Shown here one piece after another: positions 1-7,968 of a stretch of 24,813 bases of DNA. Position numbers and translations under genes: made by a program. This DNA is from a virus. The DNA lies in IMG/VR virus record IMGVR_UViG_3300037504_000157, positions 1 through 24,813 of that record, one strand, 5' to 3'. The notes under the pieces are model-generated. The model saw only the letters and a list, made by a program, of their open reading frames with translations, ran no database searches and was not told where the DNA came from. Each line of letters begins with the position of its first letter. The stretch's first letter is position 1.

Positions 1-909
1 TCCGACTTTTTCTAATACATTAGCCTGGACTTTCCAAGAATTGGTGGCAGCATCTAATTCTGCATCTACATTGCTTAAAGTAGTATCCAACCCACCATAT
101 TGGTTTTTAATATTTTTCAAAGCTTGTGTATAAGATTCCAAAACCTGCTGACTAAAATCTTCTTGGTCTGGCAGGCGCCCCAGCCCGGTTACAGCCCCAA
201 AGTCGGTAGGCTGACCCCTAAATCTAGCGGTCGGTTGGGCGTCCCAATCTATTTCAGATTGCTGCTCTTCAGGAGTTACTAAACGCCGTGCCTGAGTAGT
301 TGCCTGCACCCCAGCTATCTGCTGCTCACCGAGGCGAGCAATATCGGCGTTTATATTATTTACAGAATTGTCAACTTCACGCTCTAAAATATTTAATTCT
401 TCTTCGGTGTTAGAGCGCACTTCCTCTATACCGTCTTTGGCCTCTTCGACGCTTTGTGGCGATATTCCAAAACCTTCTATCTTAGATAACCGGTCTAATT
501 CTTGGCGACTCTCCTGCACCCTGGTCTCTACGTCCCTAAAGCGTTTAGGTAGAGTGCCGATGTCACCCCCAACGGCCTGTTGTTTGCCCATTTGGGAGAA
601 GCTGGAGTTTACATTACCTACTGTATTAGCAACATCGCGTTCTAACTTAGTTAATTCAGCCTCAGTATTTGAGCGTATAGCCTTTAAGCGTGCCTTAACA
701 TCTCCAACTTCCTCAGAAGATATTCCAAAACCTTCTGAAAAACCCATTTTATATAAACGATTTAATTCTTGGTGAGTTTTCTTTAGCTCGGCCTCAAAAG
801 CTTTCAGGCGCTTTGGTAGCGTGCCGAGGTCTCCCTCCGCCTTTCTTACAGCTTGCCCAAGCTCTTTTAATCTTTTTATGTATTCTCTAAGTGTTTGACT
901 ATCGGCCAT
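1..909 (-). CDS. Tape measure protein, N-terminal part (runs off the window edge)
   Basis: An open frame of 303 codons starts at ATG 909 and continues past position 1 without a stop. It follows the frameshifted tail chaperone by 8 bases, the usual place of the tape measure gene, whose product sets tail length and is threaded inside the tail tube. The visible part is polar, rich in Glu/Lys/Arg/Leu and predicted helical. It contains two tandem copies of a unit of about 83 residues, at 27-111 and 116-197, each starting GD(L/I)GTLPKR, with EGFGIS in the middle, then RSNTE and a closing GxQQ. The start is preceded by a TAAGG ribosome site 7 bases away. Assignment rests on position, size, helical repeats and the upstream chaperone. 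No membrane or lysozyme domain is visible in this fragment. Confidence 0.85.
   Translation of the reverse strand, partial: MADSQTLREYIKRLKELGQAVRKAEGDLGTLPKRLKAFEAELKKTHQELNRLYKMGFSEGFGISSEEVGDVKARLKAIRSNTEAELTKLERDVANTVGNVNSSFSQMGKQQAVGGDIGTLPKRFRDVETRVQESRQELDRLSKIEGFGISPQSVEEAKDGIEEVRSNTEEELNILEREVDNSVNNINADIARLGEQQIAGVQATTQARRLVTPEEQQSEIDWDAQPTARFRGQPTDFGAVTGLGRLPDQEDFSQQVLESYTQALKNIKNQYGGLDTTLSNVDAELDAATNSWKVQANVLEKVG
319..831 (-). repeat. Tandem repeat inside the tape measure gene
   Basis: Two adjacent coding repeats (831-577 and 564-319) specify about 83 residues each. Shared landmarks are GTLPKR, QEL(N/D)RL, EGFGIS, RSNTE(A/E)EL and LER(D/E)V. Tape measure proteins commonly vary in length through such repeats. 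Confidence 0.8.
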
Positions 910-917
910 GTTTTACC

Positions 918-1903
918 TTACTCTATGTCATCTAATGATAATTCTAATGACGTGCTTTTATTAGAATCATATACTCTATCGAACCAGTCGTCTAATTGCT
1001 CCTTGCTTTCCCAAATACTTTCAGGCGGTCTGCGATCTTTAGGTAACTGCATAAATGAATCTATTTGCATCTGTTTTAAGCAGCATAAGCTTAAGGTGTG
1101 CGGAATGTTTTTAATACCCTTTAATTCAGGGTCTATTGGTTGTCCTAACTCTTTAGCGACAAGCCAGATATTTCTAAACTCGTCGCTTTTAGCTATTTTT
1201 TTAAGTTTGATGTTGATAACTCAAGGTCTAAATAACTAGACACTACCTGCTCTTTTATCTCTTTATAAGTATTTGCGTATTCTGCATAAGAAGAAAAAGC
1301 CCTTTCCTGCATTTCGGGATCAATATATGTACCCAAGTATGCACACCAATGATTAAAAGTATCTATCATCTTGGTACGCGCCAAAGAATTTATAGCAGAC
1401 TCCAAGAACAGCTTGCGTAGTTCGGCTTTATTCTTATACATCAAGGATTTCTTTTTGTCTTCTATAAGCTCGCTAGTTCTATCTTCAATGGCTTTCTGCT
1501 TGGATTTAGCATATTCATCTAAAGCATTCTGATATTCCTCACGCTCCTCCAATTCAGCAGATTCACCAGGCTCTTTAGGCTCTTTAGGTAAATCCGCAGT
1601 TGATGTAGCTTCAGACCTTAATTCCACTATACTAGACATTATAATAGCGTTACTTAACTCTTCCTTGGTCATGTCCTCATATTCAGGCAATATCGAATTG
1701 TGTTCAAGTGAATCTTTATCTTTAAGGCTTTTTCTTAACTTGCGACTGGCGCGTAAAGCGTTTTTTCTAGCGGTTTCTAAATCCGCATCTCCGACTACCC
1801 TCTGGTAAAGAACTACTTCCTCACCATCCCTTGTAAGTGCCTCTCCGTTTGCAGCCTTTAAATGCAATTCAGACTTCCAATTGAATAAATCATTTAAGTT
1901 CAT
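918..1903 (-). CDS. Tail assembly chaperone, long -1 frameshift product (gpGT analogue)
   Basis: A -1 slip on A_AAA_AAA (1202-1196) moves ribosomes from the 0 frame into a frame that stays open for 92 residues. It ends at TAA 920-918, eight bases before the tape measure start. The extension begins IAKSDEFRNIWL and ends ELSLDDIE, giving a fusion of about 328 residues. The -1 region has no start codon or ribosome site of its own near its beginning, and it would otherwise leave about 270 bases non-coding in a tightly packed operon. In lambda-like phages a small fixed fraction of ribosomes make this longer chaperone. No strong downstream stimulator stem was identified by eye, and the efficiency is unknown. 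Confidence 0.85.
1193..1903 (-). CDS. Tail assembly chaperone, short (0-frame) product
   Basis: This 236-residue product is the analogue of lambda gpG. It lies between the major tail protein and the tape measure gene, where tail assembly chaperones sit. Chaperones of this type bind the tape measure protein and recruit tail tube subunits. The protein is acidic and helix-rich, with a Pro/Glu-rich linker around residues 101-120 (for example PKEPKEPGES). It ends at TTA AAA AAA TAG, so ribosomes reach a run of seven A just before the stop. The start ATG 1903 has a GGGAGGAAGGCG ribosome site. Sequence similarity to a named family was not tested; the call rests on synteny and the frameshift signal. 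Confidence 0.8.
   Translation of the reverse strand: MNLNDLFNWKSELHLKAANGEALTRDGEEVVLYQRVVGDADLETARKNALRASRKLRKSLKDKDSLEHNSILPEYEDMTKEELSNAIIMSSIVELRSEATSTADLPKEPKEPGESAELEEREEYQNALDEYAKSKQKAIEDRTSELIEDKKKSLMYKNKAELRKLFLESAINSLARTKMIDTFNHWCAYLGTYIDPEMQERAFSSYAEYANTYKEIKEQVVSSYLDLELSTSNLKK
1196..1202 (-). promoter_or_regulatory. Programmed -1 ribosomal frameshift site A AAA AAA
   Basis: Seven consecutive A residues are read as AAA AAA in the 0 frame and are followed at once by TAG. Slippage by one base keeps perfect codon-anticodon pairing for both lysine tRNAs. The downstream -1 frame is open to 918. Confidence 0.85.
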
Positions 1904-1932
1904 CGCCTTCCTCCCGTTACTATAAATATAGA

Positions 1933-1956
1933 GGAGGTACTATAATAAGTACCTCC
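1933..1956 (-). terminator. Perfect hairpin between tail tube and tail chaperone genes
   Basis: A 9-bp perfect stem (GGAGGTACT / AGTACCTCC) closes a 6-base loop in the only sizeable gap between the tail tube and chaperone genes. On the minus strand it is followed by TCTATATTT rather than a clean U-tract. It could be a partial terminator that lowers chaperone expression relative to the abundant tail tube protein, or an mRNA-stabilising stem. It also contains AGGAGG-like sequence that might be masked. Confidence 0.55.
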
Positions 1957-1967
1957 CACTATCCTTT

Positions 1968-3185
1968 CTACATACTACCAGAATAAACAGTCATATCTCC
2001 GGACTTACTCTTGAAATCGAACGTCTGAGTTACATCCTCACCAACATTAGAAGTATGTCCCTCAGAAGTAATAATAATCTCAGGAATATACAGAGTCTTA
2101 AGCACTGTGGGCGAATCACTGTCACCGCAAGGGTCTTCCTCCGGGTCATTGATCTCAACCTTGAGTGAAATCCCAGATTCTGTCAGCTCACACACCCGCC
2201 ATTCTGTCTCACCTGCCGGCTCTAACTCGCCAGTAGTAAGCAATGCAATTAAATCAGTGTCAGTATCTAGTACAGAAATATCTCCCGTAATTTCAGGGGC
2301 CTGCACTGTAGTACCCACAACACTTGCCGTTCCCATTTCCTTGACTACTGTATTAGGAAATGTGCCCCTAATATTCACAGACTGCACGCGCGAAACTGAA
2401 TTAGCTGCAATAGTAACAGGGATATTCTTACCATAAACCGCTGCTGGCACCGTGTCATCGCTAACATTACTCCAGTTATTCCCGCTTGGGTCAGCCTGGT
2501 AAATAACTACCAAGCGATCACTAACAGAATCAGCAAAGGAAATTTCAGGAGCAGTATCATCAATCGAATACTGTCCAGCAGCTGGTCCACTAGCAACCTC
2601 GGTAAGGTATGTACCATCCATGATAACAGAGATGGCATAATTGCCATTCTTTCTAACCACAGGCGTTTCTGAAAGTGCGACGGGGCTCGATGCAGCCTGC
2701 GTGCTATCGAAGGTCTCCACAACTATATCGTTAGAAAACCAGGCCTTTTCATTGGCTGACAGGGTGTACTCCTCTGTAGCCTCAGCATCGACCGAGTAAG
2801 AGTATGTAAAATCTGTAACCTGAGCTTTCTTTACGTGCACTGCTTTGACATAATCAGCGACATCCTTGTCTTTAATAACGCCGATCAGATCAACCTTGCC
2901 TAAATCTGTAACACTAACTCCGCCAGCGGGGTAATTAGTATAATCATTACCAGTAAGCGTGGCAAAAACCTTAATGCCCACGTCCATTACCTGGAAAGTA
3001 GCAGTAACCTCAGGAATATCAGAGATTACGCCCGCATTAGTAGGGTTACCCAACTCCTTAATATCCGTGGTCGGAATTGTGGTTGGGAAGTCCAATCTTT
3101 GCACCCTATGAGTTAAAAAATCCCCATATTTTCCGACAACTTTCAAAGCTATCTTTTGATAGGGAATAGAAATTCGTCTAGCCAT
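1968..3185 (-). CDS. Major tail (tube) protein, putative
   Basis: A protein of 405 residues lies directly upstream of the tail chaperone pair, the standard place of the major tail tube protein in siphoviruses. The sequence is beta-rich, with many short V/I/T strands, no signal peptide and no membrane segment. It contains a central segment of about 150 residues rich in Ser/Thr/Asp (about 115-270) that resembles an added Ig-like or surface domain. The length is well above the 200-250 residues of a minimal tube protein, which fits such an insertion. The start ATG 3185 has a TTAGGAGGATT ribosome site. Two Cys (CELTES and DPCGDS) lie near the C-terminus. No signature motif was recognised; the call is by synteny and composition. 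Confidence 0.7.
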   Translation of the reverse strand: MARRISIPYQKIALKVVGKYGDFLTHRVQRLDFPTTIPTTDIKELGNPTNAGVISDIPEVTATFQVMDVGIKVFATLTGNDYTNYPAGGVSVTDLGKVDLIGVIKDKDVADYVKAVHVKKAQVTDFTYSYSVDAEATEEYTLSANEKAWFSNDIVVETFDSTQAASSPVALSETPVVRKNGNYAISVIMDGTYLTEVASGPAAGQYSIDDTAPEISFADSVSDRLVVIYQADPSGNNWSNVSDDTVPAAVYGKNIPVTIAANSVSRVQSVNIRGTFPNTVVKEMGTASVVGTTVQAPEITGDISVLDTDTDLIALLTTGELEPAGETEWRVCELTESGISLKVEINDPEEDPCGDSDSPTVLKTLYIPEIIITSEGHTSNVGEDVTQTFDFKSKSGDMTVYSGSM

Positions 3186-3196
3186 TTTTAATCCTC

Positions 3197-3637
3197 CTAA
3201 ATAGCTTGGTATTTAGTTCTAAAGGTTATAGAACTACGCCAATATAGCTTTTCTACCAAGTCCTCAAATACTCTAACAGGTTTCAAAACCCGCTTGTCTA
3301 CTAACAAAACCCCAATTTTAGGGGGCGTTGTATCTGGTGGGAATCCCACATCATAATCATTTACATCTATATGCGCTTCTAGCTCAGAGTATAACAAATA
3401 CGCCAACTCATCGCGCTGTGTTTTATTTTTTGCAAAGATGTCGATTCTCCACATAATTTCATTTTGTTCGCAGCCTCCCAATTCAAGAGGTTCCCCCCGC
3501 ACATCCAGATTGGTTACTGAGACTGTAGGTAAATCTAACTTGCCTCCGGGAAATCCATCTTCTACATTGATATTATCTGCGACTAAATCGCTTATCCAAT
3601 AATATATAGACCTATCCCATTTAACCTCTAATCGCAT
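3197..3637 (-). CDS. Tail terminator / tail completion protein, putative
   Basis: This 146-residue protein sits just before the tail tube gene and after the head-tail joining genes, the usual place of the gpU-type tail terminator that caps the tube and joins it to the head. It opens with MRLEVKWDRSIYYWI. A middle section around WRIDIFAKNKTQRDELAYLL followed by a C-terminal strand (WRSSITFRTKY) is typical of small mixed alpha/beta terminator proteins. It ends 11 bases before the tail tube start. Assignment is by order, size and general pattern. Confidence 0.6.
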   Translation of the reverse strand: MRLEVKWDRSIYYWISDLVADNINVEDGFPGGKLDLPTVSVTNLDVRGEPLELGGCEQNEIMWRIDIFAKNKTQRDELAYLLYSELEAHIDVNDYDVGFPPDTTPPKIGVLLVDKRVLKPVRVFEDLVEKLYWRSSITFRTKYQAI

Positions 3638-3645
3638 TTTATCTC

Positions 3646-4512
3646 CTAAGGTCTAAATACTGATCCTATTTCCTTTACGTATTCTCCAGGCTCTACCTTG
3701 CGCATAAATCTCCCAGGTGTAACAAGCTGATACCATACATTGCCCTTGGAACTAACACGCTCTTCAATATAATACTGCTCACCCTTATAAGGCTTACCAC
3801 GTATACTAACTGTATTAACGTTTTCTGTATTAGTTAGTTGGTCACCGGTAACACCTGCAACACCGTCAATCCAGCGTTTATATTCTTTATCTGCTATTTC
3901 TTTTATAATTGAATTAGCCGCATTGCGTACCCGTTGTATAAAACCGGTGCCAGGAAAAGACGGATAAGCTAAACCCCCGCCCTGATTTCCAAACTCCAAG
4001 AAAACCCAGAAGGGCGCCTTATCACCCCATTCATCTATGCGCATTTCAATTATCTCATCATAGTTAGGGTACTTATCTATCTCGATACCCATTTTTCTAG
4101 CCTTATCACCCCAGCCCATTCTACCGGGCATGTAAATCCCGTACTTCCAGAAGTTATAGTTTTGCTTCGGTGTACCACTTCCCGGCCCACCGCCAGCGCG
4201 TTGCCCAGCCAAAATATCACTATAATCCCCAGCTAATTGCGGGTCAAATACTTGAAATGATTTCAAACCTAAAGATACATAATAATGCCCAGGTTTTTGT
4301 AAGTTAGATAAGAGTTGCTTTCTGTAAGCAGGGTAATTAAATTCTGATACAGAAGTTAATGCAGCCTCAGCAGATTTAAGCAATTCATTTTTTAGTGCTT
4401 CCTCAGAAGCTACAGCTATATTACCACGTATAGCCAAATCCATTTCGGCATAATCATATTGAGCAACATACTTGCTCAAGACATCAAATTCTTGTATCAA
4501 ATCTTCAAACAT
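3646..4512 (-). CDS. Neck / minor tail protein, putative (HK97 gp10-type position)
   Basis: This 288-residue protein lies between the head-tail connector genes and the tail terminator. This slot usually holds a protein of the HK97 gp10 neck or tail-completion type, and the length is larger than usual. The first 100 residues are helical and polar. A Gly-rich stretch (AGQRAGGGPGSG, near residues 103-114) precedes an aromatic region (NYNFWKYGIYMPGRMGWG) and a section with PFWVFLEFGNQGGG. The ATG at 4512 overlaps the stop of the gene before (TAATG), which implies translational coupling. No catalytic motif was recognised. Confidence 0.5.
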   Translation of the reverse strand: MFEDLIQEFDVLSKYVAQYDYAEMDLAIRGNIAVASEEALKNELLKSAEAALTSVSEFNYPAYRKQLLSNLQKPGHYYVSLGLKSFQVFDPQLAGDYSDILAGQRAGGGPGSGTPKQNYNFWKYGIYMPGRMGWGDKARKMGIEIDKYPNYDEIIEMRIDEWGDKAPFWVFLEFGNQGGGLAYPSFPGTGFIQRVRNAANSIIKEIADKEYKRWIDGVAGVTGDQLTNTENVNTVSIRGKPYKGEQYYIEERVSSKGNVWYQLVTPGRFMRKVEPGEYVKEIGSVFRP

Positions 4513-4733
4513 TAAAAGGTTAACCCTTCTATATCATCGCCTAATAGTATCCTGAATACTGACCTGGTATAATCATTAAAATTATCTAAAATATACTTGC
4601 GTATGATTTTATACTTTTCAGCGTCATTTAACTCTTCTTCTACATCGTTTAATAGTAGGGATAGATACCTGCCCTGCCTGCGTTTTATTACGGCCAGCAA
4701 ATCTATCATATCTAACCCGTTTATCTCCCACAT
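4512..4733 (-). CDS. Small protein of the head-tail region, unknown function
   Basis: This 73-residue protein begins MWEINGLDMIDLLA, with a strong ribosome site (GGGGAGGAG) 2-3 bases before ATG 4733. It is charged and largely helical, with RRQGRYLSLLLNDVEEEL in the middle. It is coupled to the next gene through a one-base TAATG overlap and lies 11 bases after the preceding gene. Its place in the connector block suggests a virion or assembly role, but no family was recognised. Confidence 0.65.
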   Translation of the reverse strand: MWEINGLDMIDLLAVIKRRQGRYLSLLLNDVEEELNDAEKYKIIRKYILDNFNDYTRSVFRILLGDDIEGLTF

Positions 4734-4744
4734 AACTCCTCCCC

Positions 4745-5191
4745 TTACAATTCTTCGGTATCTTCCTTTAGAATTACTTTAATTCTATTTGGCTCTGGTA
4801 CACCTTTCAAATGCCAACTCTGCATATACAAATCTCTACTATCCACTATGAAATACTCTGAATTGCGCACATAGTCTAAATATATGCCGCTATAAGTTAT
4901 CGTAACATAGCAATCGCCATTGTCTATAATACCGCCAGATTGCCAATTCTTTTCCTCGGTTTTACTCCAGACTACATGAGCTTGAATATCCACACCTGAA
5001 GTAGTTTGCATCCAATAATACCCATCACAAACTGGGCACAAACCGCTTGCTGATAATCCAGTAACCGGGTCTAAACTACATCTGGGGCAAGCTATACCAG
5101 TAACAAGAGTGTGTATTGTAATCTGCCTGCCAATAGTATCACGTATTTCATCTATGGTTTCTTTAGTGTCTTCTGGAAAGATAATGTTCAT
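4745..5191 (-). CDS. Zinc-ribbon head-tail adaptor-like protein, putative
   Basis: This 148-residue protein has a four-cysteine zinc-binding pair, ACPRC near residue 34 and CPVC near residue 52, separated by 14 residues. It is followed by a beta-rich C-terminal part (VTITYSGIYLDYV, FIVDSRDL). Small beta-barrel proteins at this position are often head-closure or stopper proteins. The ATG at 5191 lies inside the 3' end of the glycosyltransferase gene (29-base overlap), with AGGAAG upstream. The gene therefore marks the return from the inserted modification cassette to structural genes. The zinc site is a direct reading; the structural role is inferred from position. Confidence 0.55.
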   Translation of the reverse strand: MNIIFPEDTKETIDEIRDTIGRQITIHTLVTGIACPRCSLDPVTGLSASGLCPVCDGYYWMQTTSGVDIQAHVVWSKTEEKNWQSGGIIDNGDCYVTITYSGIYLDYVRNSEYFIVDSRDLYMQSWHLKGVPEPNRIKVILKEDTEEL

Positions 5192-6362
5192 AAGTCCACT
5201 TCCTATAATCTTTCTCTAAAACATGATTAAATAAATCTTCCCAAGCAGATGCAATTACCTTCCAATCAAATCTATCACTGGTTACTAGATTATAAATTGC
5301 CTCGGCTTTTTGCTCTCTAAGCTTTTCCCGCTCGTAAACTTTCTGTAATGTACCGGCTACGCCCTGCGGAGTAACTACTCCACCGTCAGTTAAGATACCT
5401 GGATAAGTATACCAGCTTTCTACCGGTGTATAATAAGCTGTATCACCATAAATTTCTGGCGGCGCGGAATAATCAGTTACTACCTGAGCACGTTTACAAG
5501 CCGCGTGCTCAAAGTTTGTGAGGCCAAAGCCCTCTCCCATAGAAGTATTTATGCCCACATCACAAGCATTATAGATGTAATTAAGCCTTTCGATTGATAC
5601 ATAATTTTGTGGGGATAATTCTAATGAGGTGAGGATTAGTCTATCTTCTATATTGATGTCCGGACGCCTAGCTAGCTTTATTATATCCCAACCTGCATCA
5701 CGAATTCCACAGTGCATATATAGCTTAACATTTTCAGGCTTATCCTTAGCAAAAATGGAAAACCCTTTCATAGTTAAATCTAAGCGTTTGCGTCTTTGAT
5801 TGCGATTGGCATTGAGGAAAATAAAATAATCCTCATTTAAGTTCTCTAGTTTCTGCCTAGCTTGTGTTTTTGGTATAGGATAGAAAATATCTTTATCAAT
5901 ACCATGCGGTATAACTTTAATATCTGCTGCGGGCACAAAATCTGTAAATGCGCCCCTACCAAATTCGGTATAAGCTACTGGGATGCTATGCTGCACAATA
6001 GGATGCACCCACTCCAAATCAAGAGGTTTGGCATCTACTGGAAAATAAACAACTACTGGAACATCGTAAGCTTCTAATATTTCCAAATACTTGGGCACTA
6101 CCCAAGGATCATTCAATATGAAGACCAGGTCCGGTTTAAATTTATCCATTAAATTGCCTAGGCGATTAAACCCATACAAGTCCCCGCCTAAACGCGCCGG
6201 GTATAGATCATAGTCAACTGCATGATAAGGGTCGCCATTATAATTTATAGCTAAATGCACAACCTCGTAATCCTCGGAAAGATTAGAAAAAATACTTTCT
6301 GTAACCCTGGCAAACCCAGTTGCTACCCCACCATCTCCAACACACAACACCTTTTTACCCAT
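5163..6362 (-). CDS. Glycosyltransferase, GT-B fold, GT4-like
   Basis: The 399-residue product has the size and layout of a complete GT-B enzyme that transfers a sugar from a nucleotide sugar to an acceptor. A glycine-rich N-terminal loop GDGGVATGFARV lies at residues 9-20. The linker-region motif NANRNQRRKRLDL is at 184-196. The EX7E motif, E277 to E285 in GEGFGLTNFE, is the donor-phosphate or catalytic signature of family GT4. No signal peptide or membrane anchor is seen, so it should act in the cytoplasm. It lies at the tail-proximal end of a five-gene cassette of glycosyl- and sulfotransferases set between connector genes, so its acceptor is plausibly a virion protein or glycan. Sugar and acceptor are not identifiable. 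Confidence 0.88.
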   Translation of the reverse strand: MGKKVLCVGDGGVATGFARVTESIFSNLSEDYEVVHLAINYNGDPYHAVDYDLYPARLGGDLYGFNRLGNLMDKFKPDLVFILNDPWVVPKYLEILEAYDVPVVVYFPVDAKPLDLEWVHPIVQHSIPVAYTEFGRGAFTDFVPAADIKVIPHGIDKDIFYPIPKTQARQKLENLNEDYFIFLNANRNQRRKRLDLTMKGFSIFAKDKPENVKLYMHCGIRDAGWDIIKLARRPDINIEDRLILTSLELSPQNYVSIERLNYIYNACDVGINTSMGEGFGLTNFEHAACKRAQVVTDYSAPPEIYGDTAYYTPVESWYTYPGILTDGGVVTPQGVAGTLQKVYEREKLREQKAEAIYNLVTSDRFDWKVIASAWEDLFNHVLEKDYRKWTYEHYLSRRH

Positions 6363-6374
6363 TTTACTTCTCCC

Positions 6375-7106
6375 TTAAATTTCTTGCCTAAATAATTTTT
6401 CCCAGTACTTATTTTGCAAATACTCGGTTGATTTTACCTCTTCTAGACTCAACCAATTTACCCAATCGCCTATAATACCTTTTCTACGCCAACGGTCATT
6501 GCGTACCTCTGCCCCAGGTTCACGTCCAGATTTATTTTTAAACGAATGCTTGCGCTTAAGAAATTTCAATGTATTAACTTGAGGATTAAAACCTATAACT
6601 TTTGATATAGCGGTTACTTCTGAGATTATATCCTGCTTCATCCACTCATAAGAAGTCCACACATAATGTGAATCCTTACAATGGTTTCTAGTACTGTAAT
6701 AATCCCACATCATATCGAGCATATTCTCTGAGTATCGCCTAAAATTCTCAGAAGCAAAATAGCGTTTTATAGCATCTGCATCTGAGACATACATCTTAGG
6801 ATTTCCACTTCTATCATATCTACGGTGAAAAGCGCGTGATACTCCCTGGTCCCTAGGGTTTCTAACCACACCTACTACAGTATAATCAACCGGCTTTAAA
6901 ATCTCAAGAATTTGCTCTGGTAAAGCATGGTGAAACTTTACAATGCGCCCAGCCTCAAAGTGCTCGCGAATTAAATCTTGTTTCTGCTCTATTTTACTGA
7001 CATCAATTTCTGGGCTAGTGCGCATTTCAAATAAATCTGCTAGCCAATAATGCAACCACCTGGAACCGCAACGCATTTCTGATGTAATAATAATCCTTTT
7101 ATTCAT
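6375..7106 (-). CDS. Sulfotransferase (PAPS-dependent type)
   Basis: This 243-residue protein has the sulfotransferase core that moves a sulfuryl group from PAPS to a hydroxyl or amine. The 5'-phosphosulfate-binding loop is TSEMRCGSRWL (residues 8-18). The 3'-phosphate motif is RNPRDQGVS (82-90), with R82 and S90 in the expected places. The C-terminal RRKGIIGDW (207-215) matches the RKGxxGDW co-substrate motif of classical cytosolic sulfotransferases. His59/His60 in KFHHALPE could supply the catalytic base. The gene overlaps the upstream glycosyltransferase by 8 bases and sits 12 bases before the next, so it is co-translated with sugar transferases. A sulfated glycan product is the natural inference; the acceptor is unknown. 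Confidence 0.85.
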   Translation of the reverse strand: MNKRIIITSEMRCGSRWLHYWLADLFEMRTSPEIDVSKIEQKQDLIREHFEAGRIVKFHHALPEQILEILKPVDYTVVGVVRNPRDQGVSRAFHRRYDRSGNPKMYVSDADAIKRYFASENFRRYSENMLDMMWDYYSTRNHCKDSHYVWTSYEWMKQDIISEVTAISKVIGFNPQVNTLKFLKRKHSFKNKSGREPGAEVRNDRWRRKGIIGDWVNWLSLEEVKSTEYLQNKYWEKLFRQEI

Positions 7107-7968
7107 AAGTTCTACCCTTTAATAACTTCCTAAAAGCTGCCCTATGTGAATCTTGCCAATGTTTTAAGGTATAATTATTTGAAATTTTTCTAAGTTTCTG
7201 CTGGTCGTGTTCGTCATCTAAGCATTTCTTAATTGCTTCAGACATAGACTTAAAATTACCAGCCTTAAAATACCTTACCCCTTCCTGCTCCCCAAATTCG
7301 TCCAACATACCAACACCCTTGGGAATGACTAATTTTACTCCACAAGCCAATGCTTCCAATGGAGGTATTGGTATACCCTCTATTAACGACGTACATAAAT
7401 AAATTTGTAACGACCTAAAAAACCTTGGCATATTCCCGCCTGTTACATGCCTGTGTTTTACTGGCCACCCGCGCCCCACAACTCTAAAATCTATATCATT
7501 TGATAATTTACTATTACTAAGAGCCTTAACTAGATGTAACCCCTTTCTATTTCCTTCTGTTACGTAACCCGCCAACCCCACAATTGGTTTAGTAACCTTT
7601 TTACCAATGGTAAATCTACTATGATCAACATACGGGGTAACTTTACATACTAAAGCGCGTGTCTGTGTTTTAAGTAACTCCATATATTGATCTGCGCATG
7701 TAGTACAAATATCATATTCTTTCGCCAACTTTCGCCAGCGTCTAGACTTAGCAGACTTTTCATTATAATGACTAAACCAAGCGCCTGTAAATGTTTTATA
7801 CTTTTTTGGTGCCAAACCCTGAAGATAACACATCCCATAATTTATATCTGCACTTTGGTCCGGGTTTCTCCCAATAGAATAACTGGGTTGCCCCCTCACT
7901 AGGCCCCGACCAAGTCTTGGAACTATTTTTCCACTATTTGGGCGTTTGACTAATACTCTTACTTGCAT
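7099..7968 (-). CDS. Glycosyltransferase, GT4-like (short)
   Basis: This 289-residue protein keeps the C-terminal half of a GT-B glycosyltransferase. GLAGYVTEGNRKGLHLVKAL (131-150) resembles the donor-domain start, FRVVGRGWP follows, and the EX7E motif is E197 to E205 in EGIPIPPLEALACG. The N-terminal acceptor domain is shorter than in standard enzymes of about 360-400 residues. Two Cys pairs (CTTC at 88-91) are notable. The weak ribosome site (ACGGAAATAC) and the 10-base overlap with the gene before suggest translational coupling. Donor and acceptor cannot be read from the sequence. Confidence 0.8.
   Translation of the reverse strand: MQVRVLVKRPNSGKIVPRLGRGLVRGQPSYSIGRNPDQSADINYGMCYLQGLAPKKYKTFTGAWFSHYNEKSAKSRRWRKLAKEYDICTTCADQYMELLKTQTRALVCKVTPYVDHSRFTIGKKVTKPIVGLAGYVTEGNRKGLHLVKALSNSKLSNDIDFRVVGRGWPVKHRHVTGGNMPRFFRSLQIYLCTSLIEGIPIPPLEALACGVKLVIPKGVGMLDEFGEQEGVRYFKAGNFKSMSEAIKKCLDDEHDQQKLRKISNNYTLKHWQDSHRAAFRKLLKGRTYE

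Noticed and set aside
368-775. Plus-strand open frame of 135 codons
   Set aside because: It is antisense to the tape measure gene, has no ribosome site, and its low-complexity composition mirrors the repeat on the other strand.
895-1239. Plus-strand open frame of 114 codons
   Set aside because: It is antisense to the frameshift extension of the tail chaperone, and no gene in the window otherwise lies on the plus strand.
2507-2722. Minus-strand frame of 71 codons inside the tail tube gene
   Set aside because: Out of frame within a well-supported gene, with no ribosome site.
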